Assembly (NCBI GenBank): GCA_944381935.1
Contig: CALWMN010000003.1
Location: 62,001 to 126,000 of the forward strand
Direction: 5' to 3'
Length of the DNA stretch: 64,000 bases
Origin: an uncultured Mediterraneibacter sp.
Lineage (GTDB): Bacteria > Bacillota > Clostridia > Lachnospirales > Lachnospiraceae
Below are positions 44,576 through 53,650 of this stretch, piece after piece (position 1 is the stretch's first letter; each line of letters opens with the position of its first letter). A program made the translations under genes and the position numbers. The notes under the pieces were generated by a model. It was not told the DNA's origin and searched no databases. It saw only the letters and a program-made list of their open reading frames with translations.

Positions 44576-46413
44576 TGTTTCGTGCGGTCATATATGCCCG
44601 GTGCAGTACGGAGGAAGAGAGGCAGATAGACGCCCTGAAAAAACAGGTGGAGGAAGCTAAGGCCTGTGTGGGGGAAAATGGCTGGATTCTGGTGGACGCT
44701 TATGTGGAGAGCCGCTCGGGGACATCAACAAAGGGCAGGATGGAATACAACCGTCTCTATGGGGACCTGCTCTGCGATAAGTTCGATATCATTGTAATCA
44801 AATCCCAGGACAGACTCATGCGCAATACAAAAGACTGGTATCTCTTTGTTGACCGTATGTGTGCGGAGCAGAAGCGGCTATATATCTATATTGAGAGGAA
44901 ATTCTACACGGCAGACGATGCCCTGATCACCGGGATCAAGGCGATCCTGGCAGAGGAATACAGCAGGGAACTAAGTAAGAAGATTAACAACTCCCACAGG
45001 AACCGCCAGAAAAATAACGGAACTGTAATTCTGACATCCAATACATACGGTTATCGTAAGCTTCCAGATAAAAGTGTCGTCCTGGATGAAGAGGAGGCAA
45101 AGATCAAGCGGCTCATGTACGAATTGTGCGCTGCAGGTTTTGGCAGCAGGATGATTTCAAAGATCCTTCAAAACGACGGGATTTATAACCGGAACGGCAA
45201 ACCGTTTACAGATTCTGCAATCCTAAGAATCCTCCGCAATCCTTTAAATAAAGGGACCGCCGTAATGAACCGGACACACTTTGATTTTGAGACAAAGAAG
45301 ACAATAAGAGTGCCGGAAGAAGAGCGGTTTGTGTACGAAAATAAAGTGCCAAGAACCGTATCGGATGAGTTATGGGAACTGGCGAACCAGGAGATTGACA
45401 AAAGAGCGGCGGGTGTTCATGGAAAGAACGGGGAGAAAAGGGGAAAATATAAGGGGAAATCTCACCTGAGCGGTAAGATATACTGTGGCCTGTGCGGAGC
45501 ACCCTACTACAGGAGAACAAGAAAGCGATACCGGGATGGGGAAACTGTTTACGAATGGAAATGCAGACGGTATCTGGAGACGGGACGCAGCCGCAGGGTA
45601 TCGGACAGACCGCGGGTGAGAAAAGCAGAGTCGGAAAGCGTGGAAGGCTGTGACAATATTCATCTGGATGAAGGGATGCTGTATCAGTTCCTGGAGCAGG
45701 TATGCAGGGAGCATTATCAGGTTGACAGGGATCAGATTGTCCGGGATATGATGCGGGTGCTGCGGTGTTCTCTAAGAGATAAAGATTACGAGCCGGAAAT
45801 CAAGAGGGCAAACAGGGAGAGAGACAGGCTAAGAGGACAGATGAGCCGCCTGGCAGATAAACTCCTGGATGGAGTCATTTCAGATGAAACTTACAGGGGA
45901 AAACAGAACGACTTGGAAAAAAAGCAGGAGGAATTATGTGGAAAACTCTCAGATTTAGAGAGGAAAAAGGGGAAGGGCAATACGGTGGAGAAACGGCTTG
46001 GGAATATCGAAAGATTTCTTTTGGAAGGACCGGCTGTTGAAAAAGCCGCAGTGACCGGAATGCTGGAAGATATCGAAAAAATACTTATATATCCCGGTTA
46101 TATGGAACTTCAATTTGGAATGTTCAGCACTGCCGTAACCGCAATGCCCGGAACTTCGGAAGAGGCAGAAAGAAAGACGCTTAGAATCGAGTATGGCAAT
46201 CTGTTTAATTACAGGGAAAGGAAACGGAAAGAGAGGGAACGGGTTGTGGATATGATCCGGGACAATCCGAAGATTACGGCAAAAATGATAGCCGCCCGAT
46301 CAGGATGCAGTCTGTCCGGGGCAAACTATAAGCTGAAAGCTTTAAAAAGAGAGGGAAGAATTAAATTTGTCGGAAGAGGCGGAAAAGGAGAGTGGAAAAT
46401 TTTAAGGGAATAA
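44575..46413 (+). CDS. large serine recombinase with C-terminal winged helix
   Basis: A 612-residue site-specific recombinase. The N-terminal resolvase domain (residues 3-150) has catalytic Ser11 in YARCSTEEE and arginines in SQDRLMRNT. The recombinase domain follows (about 160-270), then a zinc ribbon starting CGLCGAP near residue 303 and a long charged coiled coil (residues 405-475). The last 55 residues form a separate winged-helix motif, VVDMIRDNPKITAKMIAARS with a basic wing GRIKFVGRGG, unusual for this family. It is the only recombinase in the element and presumably made the insertion, cutting at AA within the mirrored arms. Confidence 0.93.
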   Translation: MFRAVIYARCSTEEERQIDALKKQVEEAKACVGENGWILVDAYVESRSGTSTKGRMEYNRLYGDLLCDKFDIIVIKSQDRLMRNTKDWYLFVDRMCAEQKRLYIYIERKFYTADDALITGIKAILAEEYSRELSKKINNSHRNRQKNNGTVILTSNTYGYRKLPDKSVVLDEEEAKIKRLMYELCAAGFGSRMISKILQNDGIYNRNGKPFTDSAILRILRNPLNKGTAVMNRTHFDFETKKTIRVPEEERFVYENKVPRTVSDELWELANQEIDKRAAGVHGKNGEKRGKYKGKSHLSGKIYCGLCGAPYYRRTRKRYRDGETVYEWKCRRYLETGRSRRVSDRPRVRKAESESVEGCDNIHLDEGMLYQFLEQVCREHYQVDRDQIVRDMMRVLRCSLRDKDYEPEIKRANRERDRLRGQMSRLADKLLDGVISDETYRGKQNDLEKKQEELCGKLSDLERKKGKGNTVEKRLGNIERFLLEGPAVEKAAVTGMLEDIEKILIYPGYMELQFGMFSTAVTAMPGTSEEAERKTLRIEYGNLFNYRERKRKERERVVDMIRDNPKITAKMIAARSGCSLSGANYKLKALKREGRIKFVGRGGKGEWKILRE

Positions 46414-46495
46414 CCGACAGTCGCGAAGATTGCCGGTTTCTCCTGCCGACATAAATTTGGAAAAGAATAGAGAAGGACAAAGGAATATGATATAA

Positions 46496-46810
46496 TTAAA
46501 AAACGATCAGGAAGATATACAAAAAGGATTGAACGCTTGCCAGGAGGCTGCCCGGATCGACAGAGAGTTCTGCTTAAAAATGCGGATTGCAGATTATATC
46601 TTAAATAACAATGGCCGCCATGAGCAGAACTGGGGATTCTTTATGGATAATGCCAGTGGCAAAATAACAGGTTATTGTCCTTTGTTCGACCACGACCATG
46701 CTTTTGTGAATTATGGCAATGTGATGTCTTAGACAACGGAATTAAAGGCAAATGGGTTTCATGTAAGTCGTCAGGCCGAAGAGCTGGTTTTAAAATATGC
46801 AGATGCATAA
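46496..46810 (+). pseudogene. broken HipA-like kinase C-terminal fragment
   Basis: An open frame from 46496 reads RIADYILNNNGRHEQNWGFF, which corresponds to the catalytic loop of HipA-type kinases (N-x-DRHxxN), but with Gly in place of the catalytic Asp. It continues PLFDHDHAF, matching the metal-binding region, then meets TAG at 46730, after which 25 more in-frame residues follow to TAA at 46808. There is no start codon with a ribosome site. The N-terminal two thirds are absent. It is a decayed toxin-kinase or Fic/HipA-like gene captured at the right end of the element. Confidence 0.65.
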
Positions 46811-46870
46811 TAATACAGTGAGGACATGCCCAAAATCATGTCCTTGCCGTATTTTACAGACGATATCACA

Positions 46871-47587
46871 TCATAACCAAATGCCTGCACAGCTCAACAC
46901 CTGGCTTGAATAGATGATCAGATATCCCAGTCCGCTCCGCGCTGCCAGAAATTCTCCGATTACCACACCTACAAGGCACAGCCCGATATTTACTTTCATG
47001 TTACTTATTATAGAGGGAATGGAACCGGGCAGAACGACTTTGGTCAGAACATGCCTTCGGTTTCCATGCAGCGTATAGATCAGTTTGATCTTCTCCTGGT
47101 CTACAGAAGTGAAGCTTGTGTACAGATTCATGATACTGCCGAAGAGGGCGACTGACATTCCGGCGACGATGATAGTAGTCGGAGTAGCTCCAAGCCAGAC
47201 GATGAGCAGAGGCGCCAGGGCAGATTTCGGGAGGCTGTTCAGCACGACAAGGTAAGGCTCCATAATTTCTGAGAGCCTGCGGCTGCACCAGAGAAGAACT
47301 GCGGCGAGTATACTGACAAGTGTGACCAGAAGAAAGCTGGCGATTGTCTCGTACAGTGTGATCCAGATATGGAGGAAAATGGAGCGGTCCAGCACCATCT
47401 CCCAGAAACACAGAACAATTCTTGACGGACTGCTGAAAATGAAAGAATCAATTATGCCCGTGTCGGCGCAGAGCTCCCACAGGCAGAGAAAACAGACAAG
47501 GATCATGATCCGTGCGATGCGGACAGTGAGGTGCCGCCGTTTCAGAGAGCGGAGGAACAGATCCTGCTCACGGGAGATTTTGTTCAT
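46871..47587 (-). pseudogene. ABC permease (SsuC/TauC type), truncated by insertion
   Basis: This is the first 230 codons of a nitrate/taurine-type permease, plus 8 codons read into the mobile element before a TGA. Five hydrophobic helices are visible and the EAA-like loop near residue 165 reads LYTSFTSVDQEKIKLIYTLHG. The final helix and tail lie 4.5 kb away at 42221-42326. The start overlaps the ATPase gene by 20 bases. The protein as encoded lacks its sixth helix and is probably inactive. Substrate classes for the family include taurine, sulfonates, nitrate and thiamine precursors. Confidence 0.9.
46880..46912 (+). other. right attachment site (attR) of the recombinase element
   Basis: The element arm AATGCCTGCACAGCTC (46880-46895) is followed by core AA (46896-46897) and the host half CACCTGGCTTGAATA. 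On the minus strand the host half encodes YSSQV, the last native residues of the upstream permease part. Confidence 0.85.
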
Positions 47588-48347
47588 CGTGATTCAACTC
47601 CTTCCAGATTTTATTGAAATATGTTTTAAATTCCGGCGCATTTCTGCGGTTCATAGGCGTATCCTTTTCCAGAGAAAAGGATACGGGGACAATACAGGAG
47701 ATAGACGCCGGCCGTTTTGTCAGGACAATGGTCCGGTCTGAGAGGCTGACAGCTTCGGATAAATCATGTGTCACCAGAAGCGCTGTCTTGCCGGAACGGC
47801 GGATGATCTGCCCGATATCATCACTGACTGTGAGCCTGGTCTGATAGTCCAGGGCGGAGAATGGTTCATCGAGCAGGAGCAGTTCGGGATCGAGCAGGAG
47901 GGTCCGTATCAGTGCCGCCCTCTGTCTCATGCCTCCGGAGAGCTCAGAGGGCCTGGAACTGGCGAACTGTTTCAATCCATACTGCTCAAGGAGCGCATCT
48001 GCTTTTGCCTTCGTATGGCTGTTCAGCCTGCCGCCAATCTCAAGACCGAGTATGACGTTTTTGTATACGCTGCGCCACTCAAAGAGATGGTCATGCTGAA
48101 GCATATATCCGATGTTTGGTGAATTATCCGTAAGAGGTCTTCCGTTTAGCAGGATTTCCCCTGCCTCCGGCTCCATGAGCCCGCATATAAGAGAAAGCAG
48201 CGTAGATTTGCCGCATCCCGAGGGACCTACTACGGCTGTAAATTCTCCGGGAGTCAGGGCAAAAGAAATATCGGACAGGGCTTTTGTTTCCCCATCCGGT
48301 GTATGGTAAGAATAACGGATATTTTTTAATTCCAGAATAGGTTCCAT
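47568..48347 (-). CDS. ABC transporter ATPase (SsuB/TauB type)
   Basis: A 259-residue nucleotide-binding subunit. Walker A is GPSGCGKST near residue 40, signature LSGGMRQRAALIRTLL, and Walker B LLLLDEPFSALD. It is the partner of the downstream split permease, overlapping it by 20 bases. No substrate-binding protein gene is found on either side of the locus, so it may lie elsewhere or be lost. With the permease broken, this ATPase is an orphan. The start at 48347 has a weak site (GGAAGTGAC). Confidence 0.9.
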   Translation of the reverse strand: MEPILELKNIRYSYHTPDGETKALSDISFALTPGEFTAVVGPSGCGKSTLLSLICGLMEPEAGEILLNGRPLTDNSPNIGYMLQHDHLFEWRSVYKNVILGLEIGGRLNSHTKAKADALLEQYGLKQFASSRPSELSGGMRQRAALIRTLLLDPELLLLDEPFSALDYQTRLTVSDDIGQIIRRSGKTALLVTHDLSEAVSLSDRTIVLTKRPASISCIVPVSFSLEKDTPMNRRNAPEFKTYFNKIWKELNHDEQNLP

Positions 48348-48448
48348 ATAGTCACTTCCATCCGTAAGGTATCTCTATAGTTTAATGTATGAAAAAAGAA
48401 GTTTTACGTGCAGAACGCGCAGGAAATTCAAAGGGGGAGAGAAACCGC

Positions 48449-49078
48449 ATGATTAATATTAATTACCAGAAGGAGCTTGAAAAGCTGTTAGATGAGATTG
48501 AAAGGAGCGCAGAAGCGCCGTCGCTTCTGCTGCATAGCTGCTGTGCGCCGTGCAGCAGCTATGTACTGGAATACCTGTCAAAGTATTTCAGGATTACCAT
48601 TTTTTACTATAATCCCAATATCTACCCGGAGAATGAGTACTGGAAGCGGATTGACGAGCAGAAGAAGCTTTTGGGAGAAATGGAGTTTACGCATCCTGTT
48701 TCGTTTTTGGCAGGGGATTATGAGAAGGAGCGTTTCTATGAGATGGCGGCAGGAATGGAGGATCTAAAGGAGGGAGGCGCAAGATGTATGAAGTGTTATG
48801 AGATGCGTCTTTTGGAGGCGGCGAAGAAAGCTGCGGAAGGCGGGTTCGATTATTTCACGACGACGCTGAGCATCAGTCCGATGAAAAACGCACAGAAGCT
48901 AAACGAGATCGGGCAGAGTGCAGGCAGAAAATACGGTGTGAAATATCTTGCGTCGGATTTCAAGAAAAAGAACGGATACAAACGCTCAATTGAGCTGTCA
49001 AAAGAGTATGGGCTGTACCGGCAGGATTACTGCGGATGTGAATTTTCTTTTGTCCGGAGGCGCAGAGAGGAGTTGTGA
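48449..49078 (+). CDS. queH: epoxyqueuosine reductase QueH
   Basis: A 209-residue protein of the QueH (DUF208) family, which reduces epoxyqueuosine in tRNA to queuosine, replacing QueG in many Firmicutes. The cluster and metal cysteines are LLHSCCAPCSSY near residue 28 and the C-terminal QDYCGCEFS. A further CMKCYEMRL and FTTTLSISP region are family-typical. ATG 48449 is chosen, with AAGGGGGAG upstream. It is divergent from the ABC ATPase gene and appears monocistronic. Confidence 0.93.
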   Translation: MININYQKELEKLLDEIERSAEAPSLLLHSCCAPCSSYVLEYLSKYFRITIFYYNPNIYPENEYWKRIDEQKKLLGEMEFTHPVSFLAGDYEKERFYEMAAGMEDLKEGGARCMKCYEMRLLEAAKKAAEGGFDYFTTTLSISPMKNAQKLNEIGQSAGRKYGVKYLASDFKKKNGYKRSIELSKEYGLYRQDYCGCEFSFVRRRREEL

Positions 49079-49204
49079 TTTATTCATCACTTTTCAGTTT
49101 GCAGTAGACATTCAGGACTTCACTGTGATAAACTAAGTGGATAATGCAGAATTGTTTAGGAAACCATACTGCATGAAGAATCGGTTTAGAAAAGAGGGAA
49201 TGAG

Positions 49205-50608
49205 ATGGCACAGTTATGGGGCGGCCGTTTTACAAAAGAAACGGATCAACTTGTTTATAATTTCAACGCTTCGATCTCTTTTGACCAGCGCTTCTACAGA
49301 CAGGATATAGAAGGAAGCATTGCCCATGTCGACATGCTGGAGAGGCAGGGGATTCTGACGGGGGAAGAGAAGACACAGATCACAGAAGGACTCAGGGGTA
49401 TCCTGCATGATGTGGAAGAGGGAACCCTTGAGATCACAGATGAGTATGAGGATATCCACAGCTTTGTGGAAGCAAATCTGATTGAGCGGATCGGGGATGC
49501 AGGAAAGAAACTCCACACCGGAAGAAGCAGGAACGACCAGGTCGCGCTGGATATGAAGCTGTACACACGTGACGAGATCACAGAGCTTGACGGACTTCTA
49601 AGAGAGCTTCTGGAAGTGCTCCTGAAACTGATGAAGGAGAACCTGGATACGTACATGCCGGGGTTTACCCATCTGCAGAAGGCACAGCCGGTCACGCTTG
49701 CCCATCATCTGGGTGCATATTTTGAGATGTTTAAGCGGGACCGTTCAAGAATGAAAGATATTTATAAGAGAATGAACTATTGCCCGCTCGGCGCAGGAGC
49801 GCTTGCGGGGACGACTTATCCGCTGGACAGGGAGTATACTGCCAGGCTTCTCGGGTTTGACGGGCCGACACTCAACAGCATGGATTCCGTGTCGGACCGG
49901 GACTATCTGATCGAGCTGCTCTCGGCGATGTCCACGGTGATGATGCATCTGAGCAGATTCTCTGAGGAGATCATCATCTGGAACAGCAACGAATATCAGT
50001 TCATTGACCTCGACGATGCATACAGTACGGGAAGCAGCATTATGCCGCAGAAAAAGAATCCGGATATTGCGGAGTTGGTCCGCGGCAAGACGGGAAGAGT
50101 GTATGGGGCGCTGACGTCCCTGCTGACCACGATGAAAGGGCTGCCCCTGGCATATAATAAGGATATGCAGGAGGACAAGGAGCTTGTATTCGACGCAATC
50201 GATACGACGAAGGGATGCCTTGCACTGTTTACGGGGATGATCCAAACGATGAAGTTCAATCGTAACAGAATGGAGGACAGTGCAAAGCACGGCTTTACCA
50301 ATGCGACGGATGCAGCGGACTATCTTGTCAACCACGGCGTGCCGTTCAGGGATGCCCACGGGATTGTGGGAAGGCTTGTGCTGTACTGCATTGAGAAGAA
50401 CATTGCGCTGGATGATATGACGCTGGAAGAGTTCAAATCGGTCTCACCGGTATTTGAGGGAGATATCTACGATGCGATCAGCATGAAGACCTGCGTGGAT
50501 GCAAGAAACACGGTGGGGGCGCCGGGAGAGTCGGCTATGGAAAACGTGATCGCCCTGGAGGAGGAATACCTTCGGACTGAAGCGGCTTTAAAGCAGAATA
50601 AGCGATAA
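49205..50608 (+). CDS. argH: argininosuccinate lyase ArgH
   Basis: A 467-residue member of the fumarase/aspartase superfamily that cleaves argininosuccinate to arginine and fumarate. Signature segments are LWGGRF at the N-terminus, [27 protein letters not shown]-like [18 protein letters not shown], and the mobile catalytic loop [12 protein letters not shown]. The length is exact for the family. AAGAGGGAATG precedes the ATG. No argG is adjacent in the window. Confidence 0.97.
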   Translation: MAQLWGGRFTKETDQLVYNFNASISFDQRFYRQDIEGSIAHVDMLERQGILTGEEKTQITEGLRGILHDVEEGTLEITDEYEDIHSFVEANLIERIGDAGKKLHTGRSRNDQVALDMKLYTRDEITELDGLLRELLEVLLKLMKENLDTYMPGFTHLQKAQPVTLAHHLGAYFEMFKRDRSRMKDIYKRMNYCPLGAGALAGTTYPLDREYTARLLGFDGPTLNSMDSVSDRDYLIELLSAMSTVMMHLSRFSEEIIIWNSNEYQFIDLDDAYSTGSSIMPQKKNPDIAELVRGKTGRVYGALTSLLTTMKGLPLAYNKDMQEDKELVFDAIDTTKGCLALFTGMIQTMKFNRNRMEDSAKHGFTNATDAADYLVNHGVPFRDAHGIVGRLVLYCIEKNIALDDMTLEEFKSVSPVFEGDIYDAISMKTCVDARNTVGAPGESAMENVIALEEEYLRTEAALKQNKR

Positions 50609-50654
50609 AAAGGGAAAATTTACTTTAGAGAAGAGAAGGAAAAGGAGAAAAAAG

Positions 50655-51740
50655 ATGGAACAGAAATTGAAGGCAGGAATACTTGGGGCAACAGGAATGG
50701 TGGGGCAGAGATTTATCTCCCTGCTGGAGAACCACCCCTGGTTTGAGGTTGTGACAGTGGCGGCAAGCCCGCGCTCGGCAGGCAAAACTTATGAGGAGGC
50801 GGTGGGGGACCGCTGGAAAATGGACACTCCCATGCCGGAGGCAGTCAAGAAGCTTGTGGTGCTCAATGTAAATGAGGTGGAAAAGGTGGCTTCTACCGTT
50901 GATTTTGTATTCAGCGCGGTGGACATGACAAAGGATGAGATCAAGGCAATCGAGGAGGCATATGCAAAAACAGAGACACCGGTCGTATCGAACAACAGCG
51001 CCCACCGCTGGACGCCGGACGTTCCGATGGTTGTGCCGGAGATTAACTCGGCGCATTTTGACGTCATCCCGGATCAGAAGAAGAGGCTCGGGACAACGCG
51101 CGGATTTATCGCCGTGAAACCGAACTGTTCGATCCAGAGCTATGCCCCGTGCCTTGCCGCATGGGAGGAGTTTGGACCGAAAGAGCTTGTCGTGACGACC
51201 TATCAGGCAATCTCGGGCGCCGGGAAGACGTTTAAGGACTGGCCCGAGATGGAGGGGAATATCATTCCGTTTATCGGCGGAGAGGAAGAGAAGAGCGAGC
51301 AAGAGCCGCTCCGGGTGCTGGGCAGAGTGGAGAACGGCGAGATCGTGAAGGCACAGCTCCCGAAGATCACATGCCAGTGCGTGCGGGTTCCGGTGCTCAA
51401 CGGCCATACGGCAGCGGTTTTCATTAATTTTGAGAAGAAGCCGACAAGGGAGCAGCTCATCGAGAAGCTTGTGGATTTTAAGGGCTTCCCGCAGGAGGCA
51501 GGACTTCCCAGCGCCCCGGAGCAGTTCATCCAGTATCTTGAGGATGACAACCGTCCGCAGGTAACGCTGGATGTGGATTATGAAAAAGGAATGGGCGTAT
51601 CGATCGGACGTCTGAGAGAGGATACGATGTTTGACTTTAAGTTCATCGGACTGTCTCATAACACGGTAAGGGGAGCGGCAGGCGGCGCCGTACTGTGTGC
51701 AGAGGCGCTGACGGCAAAGGGATATATTGCAAAAAAGTAA
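50655..51740 (+). CDS. asd: aspartate-semialdehyde dehydrogenase (archaeal/fungal-type)
   Basis: A 361-residue NADPH-dependent enzyme making aspartate semialdehyde for the lysine, threonine and methionine pathways. The Rossmann motif is GATGMVGQRFI, the catalytic Cys lies in VKPNCSIQS and a substrate His in NGHTAAV. Length, the PNCSIQ motif and the SEQEPLRVLG stretch resemble the archaeal/fungal subgroup rather than the E. coli type. It follows argH by 46 bases and precedes leuCD by 40; thrC lies 3.3 kb on, giving an amino-acid biosynthesis cluster. Confidence 0.95.
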   Translation: MEQKLKAGILGATGMVGQRFISLLENHPWFEVVTVAASPRSAGKTYEEAVGDRWKMDTPMPEAVKKLVVLNVNEVEKVASTVDFVFSAVDMTKDEIKAIEEAYAKTETPVVSNNSAHRWTPDVPMVVPEINSAHFDVIPDQKKRLGTTRGFIAVKPNCSIQSYAPCLAAWEEFGPKELVVTTYQAISGAGKTFKDWPEMEGNIIPFIGGEEEKSEQEPLRVLGRVENGEIVKAQLPKITCQCVRVPVLNGHTAAVFINFEKKPTREQLIEKLVDFKGFPQEAGLPSAPEQFIQYLEDDNRPQVTLDVDYEKGMGVSIGRLREDTMFDFKFIGLSHNTVRGAAGGAVLCAEALTAKGYIAKK

Positions 51741-51780
51741 AATCTGACAGACAGATCATATGATAAGGAGGCTGATTCCT

Positions 51781-53055
51781 ATGGGAATGACAATGACACA
51801 GAAAATACTGGCTGCCCATGCAGGCGTCGATTCTGTTGAGGCAGGGCAGCTTATTGAGGCGAAGCTTGACGTGGTCATGGCAAATGACATCACCGGTCCA
51901 ATGGCTCTGCCGATTATCAGGCAGATGTCGGATCATGTCTTTGACAGGGATAAGGTTGTGTTCGTGCCGGATCATTTTACGCCGAACAAAGACATCAAGT
52001 CAGCAGAAAACTCCAAGGCGATCCGGGAGTATGCAAAGGAACAGGGACTGACCTGGTATTTTGAGCAGGGGAAGTCGGGGGTGGAGCATGCGATCCTACC
52101 GGAGGCAGGTGTTGTGACTGCGGGAGAGTGCATCATCGGCGCGGATTCCCACACCTGTACATACGGCGCTCTGGGAGCGTTTTCCACCGGGATGGGGACA
52201 ACGGACGTGGCGACAGGAATGGCGACAGGTGAAATCTGGTTTAAGGTTCCCAGCGCGATTAAGTTTGTCCTGACCGGAAAGCCGGGGAAATATGTGAGTG
52301 GAAAAGATATCATCATCCATATCATCGGGAAGATCGGAGTGGATGGAGCGCTCTATAAATCTATGGAATTTACCGGAGACGGAATTGCAAACCTGTCAAT
52401 GGACGACAGGTTTACGATCGCCAATATGGCGATTGAGGCGGGGGCGAAAAACGGGATTTTCCCGGTGGATGAAAAGACGGAAGCCTATATAAAGGAACAT
52501 TCCAAGAAGCCCTATGCCATCTATGAGGCCGACGCGGACGCCCAGTATGACGAAGTGATTGACATTGATCTTTCTCAGGTGCGTCCGACAGTGGCATTTC
52601 CCCATCTTCCGGGAAATGCGAAGACGATTGATGAAGTGGAGGCAATGGAGCCGATCAAGATCGACCAGGTGGTCATCGGGTCCTGTACGAACGGGCGGAT
52701 GGAGGATATGAGGAAAGCGGCAGCCATCCTGAAAGGGCGGACGGTTCATCCAGACGTCCGCGTTATGGTTGTCCCGGCGACACAGAAGATCTATAAACAG
52801 TGTATTGAGGAAGGGCTTCTCGAGATCTTTGTAGATGCGGGATGTGCGGTCAATACCCCAAGCTGCGGTCCGTGTATGGGCGGGCATATGGGCGTTATGG
52901 CGGCAGGAGAAAAATGCGTCTCTACTACGAACAGAAATTTTGTGGGCCGGATGGGGCATGTGGATTCCCTGATCTATCTGGCGTCACCGGAAGTGGCTGC
53001 GGCAAGCGCGATTGCCGGATATATTGCAAATCCAGAGAAAGTAGGTGAGGCATAA
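51781..53055 (+). CDS. leuC: 3-isopropylmalate dehydratase large subunit LeuC
   Basis: A 424-residue aconitase-superfamily subunit that binds the [4Fe-4S] cluster and interconverts 2- and 3-isopropylmalate in leucine synthesis. Cluster cysteines are in VIGSCTNGR near residue 299 and [12 protein letters not shown] near residue 359. Its length (shorter than E. coli LeuC) marks the archaeal/clostridial type. ATG 51781 follows AAGGAGG at 9 bases; an earlier ATG at 51760 overlaps that site. leuD begins directly after its stop. Confidence 0.95.
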   Translation: MGMTMTQKILAAHAGVDSVEAGQLIEAKLDVVMANDITGPMALPIIRQMSDHVFDRDKVVFVPDHFTPNKDIKSAENSKAIREYAKEQGLTWYFEQGKSGVEHAILPEAGVVTAGECIIGADSHTCTYGALGAFSTGMGTTDVATGMATGEIWFKVPSAIKFVLTGKPGKYVSGKDIIIHIIGKIGVDGALYKSMEFTGDGIANLSMDDRFTIANMAIEAGAKNGIFPVDEKTEAYIKEHSKKPYAIYEADADAQYDEVIDIDLSQVRPTVAFPHLPGNAKTIDEVEAMEPIKIDQVVIGSCTNGRMEDMRKAAAILKGRTVHPDVRVMVVPATQKIYKQCIEEGLLEIFVDAGCAVNTPSCGPCMGGHMGVMAAGEKCVSTTNRNFVGRMGHVDSLIYLASPEVAAASAIAGYIANPEKVGEA

Positions 53056-53547
53056 ATGAAAGCAAAAGGACATGTTTTTAAATATGGCGATAATGTGGAT
53101 ACAGACGTGATCATTCCTGCAAGATACTTGAATTCATTTGACGCGCAGGAGCTTGCGGGCCATGCGATGGCGGATATCGACCCGGATTTTGTCAAGAAGG
53201 TGCAGCCGGGGGACATCATCGTGGCAAACAAGAATTTTGGCTGCGGTTCGTCAAGAGAGCATGCGCCTCTCTGCCTGAAGGCGGCGGGTGTGGGATGCAT
53301 TATCGCAGAGACTTTTGCCAGGATCTTCTACCGCAATGCGATCAACATCGGACTTCCGATTATCGAATGTCCGGAGGCGGCAGCAGGAATAGAGGCAGGG
53401 GATGAAGTGGAAGTTGACTTTGACAGCGGCAGGATATATAACCTTACAAAGGGAACGGAATTTCAGGGACAGGCTTTCCCGGAGTTCATGCAGAAGCTGA
53501 TCGCAGCGGGCGGTCTTGTCAACTATACGAACAGTAAGAAAAAATAA
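53056..53547 (+). CDS. leuD: 3-isopropylmalate dehydratase small subunit LeuD
   Basis: A 163-residue swivel-domain subunit that completes the LeuCD active site. Signature parts are [19 protein letters not shown] at the N-terminus and the substrate-binding [21 protein letters not shown]. The length is typical of the clostridial/archaeal small subunit. It starts one codon after the leuC stop, so synthesis is coupled. Confidence 0.96.
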   Translation: MKAKGHVFKYGDNVDTDVIIPARYLNSFDAQELAGHAMADIDPDFVKKVQPGDIIVANKNFGCGSSREHAPLCLKAAGVGCIIAETFARIFYRNAINIGLPIIECPEAAAGIEAGDEVEVDFDSGRIYNLTKGTEFQGQAFPEFMQKLIAAGGLVNYTNSKKK

Positions 53548-53650
53548 TGAGCATAAGCAGGAAAAGGGATGCCCCGGCGGCACCCCTTTTCAGTATACCC
53601 GGGATTTCTCCGGGAAGAAGGCTGAAGGCTCAGGGATAAGGAGAGCAGGT

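Larger units (their letters stand above)
42328..46896. mobile_element. 4.57-kb serine-recombinase element carrying a chemoreceptor
   Basis: The element interrupts an ABC permease gene between codons 230 and 231. Its ends are mirrored arms of 16 bases (14 identical, and 27 of 34 over the extended arms) on either side of the dinucleotide AA, the layout of attL and attR left by a large serine recombinase. Excision would restore both a near-symmetric attP and the uninterrupted permease. Cargo is a methyl-accepting chemotaxis protein on the minus strand. A 39-codon ORF, the recombinase and a decayed HipA-like fragment lie on the plus strand. No transfer, replication or resistance genes are present, so it is a minimal integrative or transposon-like unit. 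Confidence 0.88.

Noticed and set aside
42332-46893. Mirrored ends considered as terminal inverted repeats of a DDE transposon
   Set aside because: There is no DDE transposase, no target-site duplication beyond the shared AA, and a complete large serine recombinase is present.
42311-46912. GA considered as the recombination core, as for TnpX-type transposons
   Set aside because: GA does not occur at the same mirrored position in both junctions; only AA lies equidistant (5 bases) from the TGCAGGC arms and restores the permease frame.
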